The notes under the pieces are model-generated. The model was not told the origin of the DNA. It saw only the letters and a list, made by a program, of their open reading frames with translations, and searched no databases. Shown here in pieces: positions 8,231-16,485 of a stretch of DNA of 64,000 bases. How positions within the stretch are numbered: the stretch's first letter is position 1; each line of letters opens with the position of its first letter. Source of the stretch: Streptomyces sp. ML-6 (lineage in GTDB: Bacteria; Actinomycetota; Actinomycetes; Streptomycetales; Streptomycetaceae); NCBI RefSeq assembly GCF_030116705.1, contig NZ_JAOTIK010000001.1, forward strand, positions 5,298,501-5,362,500, in the 5' to 3' direction. The translations under genes and the position numbers were made by a program.

Positions 8231-8814
8231 GCGGCGGAGCCGAGGCCGCCCCGGACGGGGGACTGCGCTGCCCCTGGGGGCTCGCCACCGAGGACTACCT
8301 CGCGTACCACGACACCGAATGGGGCCGCCCCGTCCACGGCGACGACGCCCTCTTCGAACGGCTCTGCCTGGAGGCGTTCCAGTCGGGCCTGTCCTGGCTG
8401 ACGATCCTGCGCCGCCGCGAGGGCTTCCGGTCCGCCTTCGCCGGGTTCAAGATCGCCGCGGTGGCGGAGTTCACCGGCGCCGACGAGGAACGCCTCCTCG
8501 CCGACGCGGGCATCATCCGCAACCGGGCGAAGATCGAGGCCACCCTCGCCAACGCCAAGGTGCTGGCCGGCTGGCGCGCCGGCGAGCTGGACGAGCTGAT
8601 CTGGTCCCACGCCCCCGACCCGGTGGGCCGCCCCGCCCCGCGCGCCCTCGGCGACGTCCCCGCCGTCACACCGGAGTCGACGGCGCTGGCCAAGGACCTC
8701 AAGAAGCACGGCCTGCGCTTCGTCGGGCCCACCACCGCCTACGCCCTGATGCAGGCGTGCGGCCTGGTCAATGACCACCTGGCCGACTGCGTGGCACGCG
8801 GCGGCGGCGCGTAA
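8227..8814 (+). CDS. tag: DNA-3-methyladenine glycosylase I
   Basis: A 195-residue Tag-family base-excision enzyme that removes 3-methyladenine from alkylated DNA. The zinc-snap ligands are present: C15, H28 (YHDTEWG), H184 and C188 (NDHLADC). The catalytic/base-pocket segment CLEAFQSGLSW and the helix-hairpin-helix region (VGPTTAYALMQACG) are also present. The ATG overlaps the preceding TGA by four bases, and the pair DivIVA-domain/tag is also adjacent in mycobacteria. The N-terminus carries a short extra MSGGAEAAPDGG tail. Confidence 0.93.
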   Translation: MSGGAEAAPDGGLRCPWGLATEDYLAYHDTEWGRPVHGDDALFERLCLEAFQSGLSWLTILRRREGFRSAFAGFKIAAVAEFTGADEERLLADAGIIRNRAKIEATLANAKVLAGWRAGELDELIWSHAPDPVGRPAPRALGDVPAVTPESTALAKDLKKHGLRFVGPTTAYALMQACGLVNDHLADCVARGGGA

Positions 8815-8882
8815 CCCGCCCGCCGGGACCCGGCCCGGCACCTTCGGGGCCCTCGGGTTCTCGTCGCTGCCGGTTCTCGGCC

Positions 8883-9695
8883 CTACCGGCCGAGGTACTT
8901 CGGCTTCTCCTTGTTCAGGAAGGCCTGCACCGCGATCGTGTGGTCCTCGGACGCGCCCGCCCGGGTCTGGAGCTCGTCCTCCTTCTCCAGCGCCTCGTCG
9001 AGCGTGTGCCCGGCGCCGTGGGCCAGGGACTCCTTGAGCGCGGCGTACGCCACCGTGGGGCCTGACGCCAGGGCACGGGCCACGGCGGCGGCCTCGGCGG
9101 CCAGGTCCGCCGCGGGCACCAGCTTGTTCACGATGCCCAGCTCGTACGCGTCCTGCGCGGAGATCGAGCGCGGGAAGAACAGCAGATCGGCGGCGCGGCT
9201 CTGCCCGATCAGCCGGGGCAGCGTCCAGGAGACGCCCGAGTCGGCGGTGAGCGCCACCCCGGCGAACGAGGTGTTGAACGAGGCGGTGTCGGCCACCACC
9301 CGGTAGTCGCAGGCGAGCGCGAAGCCGAAACCGGCGCCCGCGGCGACGCCGTTCACCCCGGCGACGACCGGCTTGGGCATCCCGGTGAGGGCCCGGACGA
9401 TCGGGTTGTAGTGCTCCCGCACGGTGCTCAGCGCGTTGCCGCCGTCCGACTCGCGGGCCTCGGCGAGCTTGGCCACGTGCTCCTTCAGGTCCTGCCCCAC
9501 GCAGAAGGCGCGCCCGGTCGCGGTGAGCAGAACGGCCCGTACGGCGGTGTCGGCGGCAGCGGCCTCCAGCGCGTCCCGGAGCGCCACCTTGGCAGCCGTG
9601 TCCATGGCATTCATCGCGTCGGGGCGGTTGAGGGTGATCGTCGCGAGTCCGTCGCTCACCTCGTAGAGCACGCTGTCCGCCATGTGATCGGCCAT
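8883..9695 (-). CDS. Enoyl-CoA hydratase/isomerase family protein
   Basis: A 270-residue crotonase-fold protein. The oxyanion-hole signature GRAFCVGQDLKEH and the second motif VNGVAAGAGFGFALACDYRV are clear. The second glutamate of canonical hydratases is not obvious (SGVSWTLPRLIG at that position), so it resembles the PaaG-type isomerases or phenylacetate-degradation hydratases more than FadB. The ATG at 9695 follows GGAGGGGACAACGAA. No fatty-acid or aromatic catabolic genes are adjacent, so the substrate stays open. Confidence 0.85.
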   Translation of the reverse strand: MADHMADSVLYEVSDGLATITLNRPDAMNAMDTAAKVALRDALEAAAADTAVRAVLLTATGRAFCVGQDLKEHVAKLAEARESDGGNALSTVREHYNPIVRALTGMPKPVVAGVNGVAAGAGFGFALACDYRVVADTASFNTSFAGVALTADSGVSWTLPRLIGQSRAADLLFFPRSISAQDAYELGIVNKLVPAADLAAEAAAVARALASGPTVAYAALKESLAHGAGHTLDEALEKEDELQTRAGASEDHTIAVQAFLNKEKPKYLGR

Positions 9696-10009
9696 TTCGT
9701 TGTCCCCTCCGGGCCTCGGTCGGTGCCTGTCCAGGCAAGCATGGCCGACGCGACGGGAAGCCGACATGTGACCTGCGTCTAACAATTGCACCCCGGCAGA
9801 GGGGCGAGGGCGACGGAGTATCGCAGGTCGATCGCCGAAATGGGTGGTTTTGCGAGAGCGCGTTGCACAAGCGATGCCGACCGAGGTTGGTCATCGGGGT
9901 CTGTGATGCGGGATAATGACCTGGAAGCAATGTGTTCGATGCCGGTGACACAGCGCCTGTCAGTGGGGCCGCCGGTTGCGATGAGCTGGTTTCAGGAAGG
10001 GGAACGAGC
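9696..10009. promoter_or_regulatory. 314-bp divergent intergenic region with DUF3117 promoter
   Basis: It holds the divergent control region of the hydratase and DUF3117 genes. The best plus-strand candidate is TTGGTC at 9887-9892 with GATAAT at 9912-9917 (19-bp spacer). That leaves a leader of roughly 85-90 nt before the ribosome site GGAAGGGG near 9994. No repeat or hidden gene is seen. Confidence 0.35.
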
Positions 10010-10177
10010 ATGGCGGCCATGAAGCCGCGGACGGGCGACGGCCCGCTCGAGGTGACAAAGGAGGGGCGGGGCATCGTCATGCGCGTTCCGCTCGAAGGCG
10101 GCGGTCGGCTTGTCGTGGAGCTGACGCCGGACGAGGCCGATGCACTCGGCGACGCCCTCAAGAAGGTCGTCGGCTGA
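10010..10177 (+). CDS. DUF3117 small protein
   Basis: A 55-residue protein (MAAMKPRTGDGPLEVTKEGR...), full length for the actinobacterial DUF3117 family. It has two beta-rich segments (GIVMRVPLEGGGRLVVEL) and a C-terminal helix (TPDEADALGDALKKVVG). It is preceded by AGGAAGGGGAACGAGC. The mycobacterial homologue (Rv1211) also follows tag, supporting orthology. Calcium binding has been proposed for the mycobacterial protein; nothing in this sequence, which lacks an EF-hand loop, confirms that. Confidence 0.9.
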   Translation: MAAMKPRTGDGPLEVTKEGRGIVMRVPLEGGGRLVVELTPDEADALGDALKKVVG

Positions 10178-10196
10178 ACAGCGGCGTTCACTCTTC

Positions 10197-10235
10197 ATCA
10201 CTGCCCCGGCACGGAGCCCGTGCCGGGGCAGTGAT
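10197..10235. terminator. Strong terminator after DUF3117
   Basis: An 18-bp perfect stem (10197-10214 with 10218-10235) with a 3-nt loop directly follows DUF3117 and could also stop the converging methyltransferase transcript. Confidence 0.85.
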
Positions 10236-10405
10236 GCGTTCACGACGATCCGGGACCGCCCGGAACGGAGTCCGGGAAGCCTGACGAACGGGAGCGCGCG
10301 GGAGCGCACGGGAGGGCCGGAAGCCTCGGGAACCCTGTGGGCCTGTCGCCTGCGGTCTGCCGCCCGCCGGCTCCCGGTCCCGGTCCGGTCGCCCGGCCCC
10401 GTCGC

Positions 10406-11071
10406 TCAGCCCCGGCGCACCGCGCACAGCAGCCCGTCGCCCACCGGCAGCAGCGTCGCCATCAGCTCCTGGCTCTCCCGCACCGTGCGCAGCAGCTCCC
10501 GCACCCGCAGCACCTCCGCGGGCTGGGCCGAGGAGTCGACCGTACGGCCGTCGGCGAAGACGCCCTCGAAGCAGACGAGGCCCCCGGGCCGCAGCAGACG
10601 CAACGCTTCGGCGAGACAGTCCAGGCTCTCCAGCCGGTCGCCGTCGCAGAACACGAGGTCGTACCCGCCGTCCGCGAGCCGCGGCAGCACGTCCAGGGCG
10701 CGGCCGGGGATGAAGCGGGAGCGGTTGGCGGCGAAGCCCGCGGCCCGGAACGCCTCGCGGGCGAACTGCTGGCGCTCGGGCTCCGGGTCGACCGTGGTCA
10801 GCACCCCGTCGGGCCGCATGCCGTGCAGCAGATAGAGTCCGGACACGCCGGTGCCGGTGCCGATTTCGGCCACCGCTTTGGCGTCCGTCGTGGCAGCGAG
10901 CAGGCGCAGCGCTGCGCCGGTGCCTGGCGACACCGGGCGGAGCCCTGCGTCCCGGGCCCGGTCCCTGGCCCAGCGCACTGCTTCGTCCTCGGCGACAAAG
11001 GCGTCGGCGAACGCCCAGCTCGTCTGCCGGTTGGCGGTAATGACCCTCTCCTGTCCCCGTAGTTGGCGCAA
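10406..11071 (-). CDS. O-methyltransferase, AdoMet-dependent
   Basis: A class I methyltransferase of up to 221 residues, with the AdoMet loop AEIGTGTGVSG at 68-78, the acidic VDPEPE after strand 2 and CDGDRLESLD for the metal/catecholate-type site. It resembles the COMT-like family; the M. tuberculosis orthologue by position is Rv1220c, next to sigE. The start is uncertain. No ATG or GTG exists in frame upstream of the conserved TANRQTSWAFADAF segment. TTG at 11071 gives 221 residues. An ATT at about 11044 has the better-spaced ribosome site (GGAGAGG). Divergent from sigE, it may share its stress regulation. Confidence 0.82.
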   Translation of the reverse strand: MRQLRGQERVITANRQTSWAFADAFVAEDEAVRWARDRARDAGLRPVSPGTGAALRLLAATTDAKAVAEIGTGTGVSGLYLLHGMRPDGVLTTVDPEPERQQFAREAFRAAGFAANRSRFIPGRALDVLPRLADGGYDLVFCDGDRLESLDCLAEALRLLRPGGLVCFEGVFADGRTVDSSAQPAEVLRVRELLRTVRESQELMATLLPVGDGLLCAVRRG

Positions 11072-11095
11072 CGGTGACTGTATCCGCTGAACCCG

Positions 11096-11123
11096 GGAAC
11101 CCGCAGATGGGACCGGGCGTTAT
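11096..11123 (+). promoter_or_regulatory. Predicted ECF-type (SigE autoregulated) promoter
   Basis: GGAACC (11096-11101), a 16-bp spacer and CGTTAT (11118-11123) match the GGAAC-N16/17-CGTT pattern of ECF sigma promoters. It lies 130-160 bp upstream of the main sigE start, so sigE probably controls its own gene. Confidence 0.6.
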
Positions 11124-11257
11124 GAGGAGGCGGGGGAGAGCCCGTGGGACCGGCCCCGCAGATCGGGTCCGGGCAGCCACGGGCCGACGCTTTCCCGGGG
11201 CCCGTCCCCGCCCCCAGCAGGAAAAAGGCTTATCCGGAGCTAACGGGCGAGGTGGCT

Positions 11258-12019
11258 ATGGTAGGGACTCCACTGGACACCACCAGAGCCGACAGGGGAG
11301 GTGCGGCTGCGCCTGTGGATCGGGGAGGAGTGCTGCGGCGCTTTCTCAGGTCGGCGGGTGAGCCGAAATCCGTGACCTACATCGCTGACCGTTCTTCCAA
11401 CGACTCCGCACCGACCGCGACCTTCGCCTCCGATGCGGACTCCCAGGCGTGGACACCGCCCTCATGGGAAGAGATCGTCAGCACGCACAGCGGCCGGGTC
11501 TACCGCCTCGCCTACCGACTGACGGGCAACCAGCACGACGCCGAGGACCTCACCCAGGAAGTCTTCGTCCGCGTGTTCCGGTCGCTGTCGACCTACACGC
11601 CCGGCACCTTCGAGGGCTGGCTGCACCGCATCACGACCAACCTGTTCCTGGACATGGTCCGTCGCAAGCAGCGCATCCGCTTCGACTCCCTCGGGGACGA
11701 CGCCGCCGAGCGGCTGCCGAGCCGTGAGCCGTCCCCGCAGCAGGTCTTCAACGACAGCCACTTCGACGCGGACGTGCAGCAGGCGCTGGACACCCTCGCG
11801 CCCGAGTTCCGTGCCGCCGTCGTGCTCTGCGACATCGAGGGCCTCTCGTACGAGGAGATCGCCGCGACGCTGGGCGTGAAGCTCGGCACCGTGCGCAGCC
11901 GTATCCACCGGGGCCGCTCGCACCTGCGCAAGGCGCTGCAGCACCGTTCGCCCGCGGCCCGTGCCGAGCAGCGCTCGCTGGCGGGCGCGGTACTTGCGGG
12001 GGAGGGCGGAACGGCGTGA
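11258..12019 (+). CDS. sigE: ECF RNA polymerase sigma factor SigE
   Basis: A 253-residue ECF sigma factor. Region 2 ([20 protein letters not shown], residues 81-100, onward) contacts the -10 element. Region 4 ([20 protein letters not shown]) is the helix-turn-helix for the -35 element. It sits directly before an anti-sigma factor, an HtrA protease and TatB, the arrangement of mycobacterial sigE. I list ATG 11258 (GAGGT upstream; [12 protein letters not shown] is conserved in Streptomyces). An in-frame GTG at 11144 with a strong GGGGGAG site gives a 291-residue form, and a GTG at 11371 a shorter one. It probably responds to envelope stress through the downstream zinc-binding anti-sigma. Confidence 0.92.
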   Translation: MVGTPLDTTRADRGGAAAPVDRGGVLRRFLRSAGEPKSVTYIADRSSNDSAPTATFASDADSQAWTPPSWEEIVSTHSGRVYRLAYRLTGNQHDAEDLTQEVFVRVFRSLSTYTPGTFEGWLHRITTNLFLDMVRRKQRIRFDSLGDDAAERLPSREPSPQQVFNDSHFDADVQQALDTLAPEFRAAVVLCDIEGLSYEEIAATLGVKLGTVRSRIHRGRSHLRKALQHRSPAARAEQRSLAGAVLAGEGGTA

Positions 12020-13062
12020 GTGGCACAGGTCCGACCCCCGCGGAACAACACCTGGGGGATCGCCTCGCCGCGCTGGTCGACGGCGAACTCGAACACGACG
12101 CCCGGGACCGGGTGCTCGCCCACCTCGCGACCTGCGCCAAGTGCAAGGCCGAGGCCGCAGACCAGCGGCGCCTGAAGAGCGTCTTCGCGCAGTCCGCCCC
12201 GCCCTCGCCGTCCGAGGGGTTCCTCGCCCGGTTGCAGGGCCTTCCCGGCGGGCCGGGAGGTGACGGCGACGACGAGGGAAGACCGTTCGGCGGCACCGGA
12301 CGCTTCGCCGACGGGCTCTTCCCCGTGGTCCGGCCGTCCGGCAGCCGTACGGATCCGTCGGGGGGCTCCCCGCTCGGCGGCTTCGGCTTCCTGCCGGCCC
12401 CGCACGGCTCGACCGCCGTGCTGCCGGGCAGATCCTCCCGTTCCGGTTTCCGGATCCATGAGGTGGGGCGGGAGGCCGACCGCTCGCCCTGGCGGGGCCG
12501 GAGATTCGCCTTCGCGGCGGCGAGCGCCGTCTCGCTGGCGGCCATCGCCCTCGGCGGCGCCCTGCCCACGAGCTCCGGGAGCGGTGCCGCGGCCCGCGCC
12601 TCGGGCTCCGGGAACGCCGTGACCCCCTTCGACACCACTTCGCGCGGCGATGGCGGCAGCCCGGCCGCCCGTCGCAACAACAGTGGTGGTCACGGCAGGC
12701 TCACGGCGGCGAAGGAGGGCGAACGCACGGCCGTGGCGGCCCCGTCGACCGCTCCGGGCACGATGGCCGCACCCCCTGCGGCCACCCCCGCCACCCTCTC
12801 CACGTCCGCGGTGATGTCCACCGGGAGCCTCATGGGCGGTCCCTTCACCACCCAGGTCCTGACGAACATGTCCGCGCCCTCCCTGATACGTCCGACCGAC
12901 CCCACCCCCCTCTTCGCCAAGGTGCTCGGACGCCTCACCCCGCCGTCCCCGACGCCCTACGCACCCCCACCGCCCCCGCCACCGTCGTCATGGGCGCAAC
13001 CGTCGGCCTCGGCTCTTCCCACCCCCGTCGAGCGCGGCCTGCCGCTTTCCGTCCGGCGTTGA
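12016..13062 (+). CDS. Zinc-binding anti-sigma factor (RseA-like)
   Basis: A 348-residue protein. Residues 8-60 form a zf-HC2/ZAS domain with H36-x3-C40-x2-C43, which binds and holds the cognate ECF sigma factor. A hydrophobic segment at about 165-186 ([19 protein letters not shown]) may be a membrane anchor. The rest is low-complexity Ser/Ala/Thr/Pro, ending in a poly-Pro run. The GTG overlaps the sigE stop (GTGA), so the pair is translationally coupled and made in fixed ratio. It is longer than mycobacterial RseA, mostly in the disordered C-terminal part. Confidence 0.9.
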   Translation: MSGTGPTPAEQHLGDRLAALVDGELEHDARDRVLAHLATCAKCKAEAADQRRLKSVFAQSAPPSPSEGFLARLQGLPGGPGGDGDDEGRPFGGTGRFADGLFPVVRPSGSRTDPSGGSPLGGFGFLPAPHGSTAVLPGRSSRSGFRIHEVGREADRSPWRGRRFAFAAASAVSLAAIALGGALPTSSGSGAAARASGSGNAVTPFDTTSRGDGGSPAARRNNSGGHGRLTAAKEGERTAVAAPSTAPGTMAAPPAATPATLSTSAVMSTGSLMGGPFTTQVLTNMSAPSLIRPTDPTPLFAKVLGRLTPPSPTPYAPPPPPPPSSWAQPSASALPTPVERGLPLSVRR

Positions 13063-13172
13063 CCGGGGTCTGCGCAAGCATTCGCAAACCTGGTTGAATT
13101 CCTGGAGCAGTTCCGGGAGGGACGCCCCTGCCGGGGCGTGCACGGGCCAGTTGAGGCAGTTGCGGGGAGAGC

Positions 13173-15049
13173 ATGGAAGACGGGAAGTCCACCGGGCCGA
13201 AGGCGAAGTGGTGGAGCCGTCCCACACCGGGACGCGCCACCCGCACGACGCCGGACGAGTCCTCGTCCCCCGTCGAGGACGCGCCGCCCGCGGCCGACTC
13301 CGCGGGCGCGCCGACGACCGGGCTCCCGACGGCGGACGCCGCGCAGGCGCCCGCGGGCCCGGAGCCGTCCGCGCCGGACGACTCCCGCACCACCGTGGCA
13401 CCCCCGGCCGCCGGGCCCCACGCCCCGGCGGCCGACGCCCCGGGCCGGTACCGGCGGTCCCGGGCCAGGACCGGACCCCCGCTTCCGGGACACCGCTCCC
13501 CGAGGCCCCGGCCGTCGGGCCCATGGCGTCCGGGCAGCCGATGAAGCCGCTGCACGAGCCCGACGAGTACAGCACCCCGCCCTACGGCGGCCCCGGCCCC
13601 TGGGCGCCCGCACCCCCCGTGCAGCGCCCGGTCCCGACCCCCGCGCACGGCACCTCCGTACCCCCGCAGTACACCGGGACGAACGGGGCGGGCACCCCCG
13701 CCCCACTCGCCGCGGCCCCGGCAGCACCGGCCGCCCCCGCCCCCGGCTTCACGCCCCCGCCCCACACGTCCCAGCAGCCACACCCTCAGCAGCCCCAGCA
13801 CTCCCAAGCGGCACCCGCCGCGCACCCGTCGCAGCCGGCCCAGCCGGCGCAGTGGCTCCAGTACGACCCCTGGGGCGCGCCCCGGCAGCCGCTCACCACC
13901 AACCCGGGCCCGCCGCTCGGGGCCGACACCGGCCGCAGGAAGCAGCGGCGCGGCTCGCTCCTCATCGGCGCGGTGCTGCTCGCCCTGGTGGCGGGCGGCA
14001 TCGGCGGCGGCATCGGGGCCTACATCGAGCGCAACGGCGGCCTCACCCGGATCGAACTGCCGCAGGCCGGCCGCGACAGCGGCGGCCGGGCCCCCGACAG
14101 CGTCGCCGGGATCGCCGCCAGCGCCCTGCCGAGCGTGGTCACCCTGCACGTCAGCGGCACCGGCGAGTCCGGCACCGGCACCGGCTTCGTCCTCGACAAG
14201 TCCGGCCACATCCTCACCAACAACCACGTCGTCGCCCCGGCCGGTTCGTCCGGCGACATCACCGTGACGTTCAGCGGCGGCGAGACGGCGCGCGGCGAGA
14301 TCGTCGGCAAGGACAGCGGCTACGACCTGGCCGTGGTCAAGGTCTCCGGCGTCTCCGGCCTCAAGCCGCTGCCGCTGGGCAACTCCGACAACGTGCAGGT
14401 CGGTGACCCGGTGGTGGCCATCGGCGCCCCCTTCGACCTGTCCAACACGGTGACCTCCGGCATCATCAGCGCCAAGGACCGGCCGATCACCGCGGGCGGC
14501 GAGAAGGGCGACGGCAGCGACATCAGCTACGTCGACGCGCTGCAGACCGACGCCCCGATCAACCCGGGCAACTCCGGCGGCCCGCTCGTCGACGGCAAGG
14601 CCCAGGTCATAGGCATCAACAGCGCCATCCGCGCCGCCGACAGCGGTTCGGCGGGCGAGGGCGGCCAGGCCGGCTCCATCGGCCTCGGCTTCGCCATCCC
14701 GATCAACCAGGGCAAGCGGGTCGCCGAGGAACTGATCGCGACCGGCCGGGCCACCCACCCGGTGATCGGCGTCACGCTCGACATGAAGTACACCGGGGAC
14801 GGCGCCCGGGTCGGCACCAAGGGCGCGGACGGCAACCCCGCGGTGACGCCCGGCGGACCCGGCGCCAAGGCCGGCATCAGGCCCGGGGACGTCATCACGG
14901 AGGTCGACGGCCGCCGGGTGCACAGCGGCGAGGAACTGATCGTGAAGATCCGCGCCCACCGGCCCGGCGACCGTCTGGACCTCGGTCTGACACGCGGTGG
15001 TAAAGACCTGTCCATCTCTGTGACTCTCGGGTCGGCAACCGGCACGTGA
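13173..15049 (+). CDS. HtrA-type serine protease with PDZ domain, apparent -1 frameshift
   Basis: An S1C protease of the envelope-stress cassette. The recognisable N-terminus MEDGKSTGPKAKWWSRP starts at 13173 (GGGGAGAG upstream) in one frame. From about 13441 the coding sense moves to another frame (GPVPAVPGQDRTPASGTPLP), which runs to the stop at 15047-15049. One extra base in the C4/G3 run at 13438-13444 restores a continuous protein of about 625 residues. The body has a long Pro-rich cytoplasmic region, one transmembrane helix (LLIGAVLLALVAGGIGGG), the triad motifs LTNNHVV, DSGYDLAVV and NPGNSGGPL, and a C-terminal PDZ domain (GDVITEVDGRRVHSGEE). If the frameshift is real, translation could still start internally near ATG 13523. 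Confidence 0.85.
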
Positions 15050-15148
15050 CAGCCCCCGTGCGCTACCGCGACGGCAGTTTCGGCGGGTACCGTGGGCCGG
15101 GTCCGGACCTCGACCGACACGGCCCCGGAGAACACGAGGAGCAACAGG

Positions 15149-15634
15149 GTGTTCAATGACATAGGCGTACTCGAGCTGGTGACGCTCGGGATCCTGGGCG
15201 TGCTGATCTTCGGCCCGGACAAGCTGCCCAAGGTCATCCAGGACGCCTCGCGCTTCATCCGCAAGGTCCGTGACTTCTCGGAGAGCGCCAAGGAGGACAT
15301 CCGCACGGAACTCGGCCCGGAGTTCAAGGACTTCGAGTTCGAGGACCTCAACCCCAAGACGTTCGTCCGCAAGCAGCTCATGGACGGCAACGACGACCTG
15401 GGGCTGAAGGAGATCCGCGAGACCTTCGACCTGCGCAAGGACCTCAACGAGATCACCGACGCGGTGAACGGCCGGGAGAGCGTGGACGCGGAGTCCGCCG
15501 ACTCGCGCAGCGGCGTGTCGAGCAGCCCGGCGATCGCCGCCGCCAACGGCTCCCCGGGCGCTCCCGACCTGCTCAAGAAGCGTGATCAGCCGGCCGGGGA
15601 CAAGCACTCGCCCTTCGACGCCGACGCCACCTGA
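15149..15634 (+). CDS. tatB: Sec-independent translocase protein TatB
   Basis: A 161-residue TatB. It has an N-terminal transmembrane helix with the family Glu and the hinge FGPDKLPK, followed by an amphipathic helix (VIQDASRFIRKVRDFSESAK) and a polar tail. TatB, with TatC, receives twin-arginine signal peptides of folded proteins at the membrane. The GTG start follows AGGAGCAACAG. It is last in the sigE/anti-sigma/htrA/tatB run, as in mycobacteria. tatA and tatC are not in the window. The Asn-rich N-terminus (VFNDIGVLEL) separates it from TatA. Confidence 0.92.
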   Translation: MFNDIGVLELVTLGILGVLIFGPDKLPKVIQDASRFIRKVRDFSESAKEDIRTELGPEFKDFEFEDLNPKTFVRKQLMDGNDDLGLKEIRETFDLRKDLNEITDAVNGRESVDAESADSRSGVSSSPAIAAANGSPGAPDLLKKRDQPAGDKHSPFDADAT

Positions 15635-15753
15635 CCCCCCGCCAACCGGGCTCGTCCGGACGGTATGGCTATTCTCCATCTGTCCGGAAGTGAGGACGCC
15701 CGTCGGGGGGCGGGCCGCTCCGGGCCCAACGGATCGAGGAGGCGGCCGGACAG

Positions 15754-16416
15754 ATGGGGACGACGAGTCGGGTGGGCGCGGAGGACGCGCCGAGCACGGT
15801 CACCGCAGAGGGGAGTCCGGTGGCCCGGCGCATCGTCGACGGCTACTTGGCGGCCGGATTTCCCTGGTACGGGCTGGACGAGGCCTTCACCGGGCCGCGC
15901 CGGCTGATGCAGGTGGGCATCGCCGCCGACGGCGCGGTGCAGCACGGTTCCGTCGGCCACGGCGACGAACCGTCGGTACGGGCGGACGCGGGCGCGGAGA
16001 AGCAGCGGTTCGCCGTCGTCGTCTCGCTGGGCAACAGCCCGGTGCGGCACAGCGGCGACGGCACGGGGGTGCTGGACGCCACCACGGTCTCCTCCGCCGC
16101 CTGGCTGGCCGGCTCCGGCCTGCTCGCCTGCACCTGGCCGCCGCAACTGGACCACGCCCTGCGCGACGACTGGCTGAACCAGCAGACGGAGACGGCGTTC
16201 GACCTCGCCGACGACCTGGAGGGCCCCGCCTGGTCGATGCTGTCCCTGCCGGTGGACGGCGTCCCGGTGCCGTTCCACTACCGCGAGTCCGAGTTCGGCT
16301 GGGTGCTGGCGGGTTCGGCGCCCGGCGGGGTGCACATCGGCGCGTACGGGCGGGGCATGAGCGCCTACGGCCTGGGCTTCTCGGTGATCGACGACATCAC
16401 GTCGTACGCGTCGTAG
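15754..16416 (+). CDS. Conserved hypothetical protein
   Basis: A 220-residue protein with no family I can name. It is predicted soluble: no signal peptide or membrane segment, Asp/Gly-rich, with a C-terminal half that looks mixed alpha/beta (FHYRESEFGWVLAGSAPGGVHIGAYGR split over two strands). A GGAGGCGG site lies before the ATG. It recurs next to mrp in Streptomyces as I recall. The N-terminal 25 residues look disordered. Convergent with mrp and separated from it by a terminator. Confidence 0.75.
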   Translation: MGTTSRVGAEDAPSTVTAEGSPVARRIVDGYLAAGFPWYGLDEAFTGPRRLMQVGIAADGAVQHGSVGHGDEPSVRADAGAEKQRFAVVVSLGNSPVRHSGDGTGVLDATTVSSAAWLAGSGLLACTWPPQLDHALRDDWLNQQTETAFDLADDLEGPAWSMLSLPVDGVPVPFHYRESEFGWVLAGSAPGGVHIGAYGRGMSAYGLGFSVIDDITSYAS

Positions 16417-16443
16417 GCCACGGCCCGGGAGGGACGAGCGGTA

Positions 16444-16481
16444 CGGGGCGGTGGCCCGGCGGAAGGCCGGTCACCGCCCCG
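16444..16481. terminator. Terminator between convergent genes
   Basis: Outer arms 16444-16453 and 16472-16481 (CGGGGCGGTG / CACCGCCCCG) pair perfectly, with further pairing inside. It lies between the stops of the hypothetical gene and mrp. Confidence 0.65.
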
Positions 16482-16485
16482 CGGC

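Noticed and set aside
12935..15679. 914-codon minus-strand open frame
   Set aside because: Antisense to htrA and tatB, with Gly/Val/Asp-rich shadow composition and no start signals.
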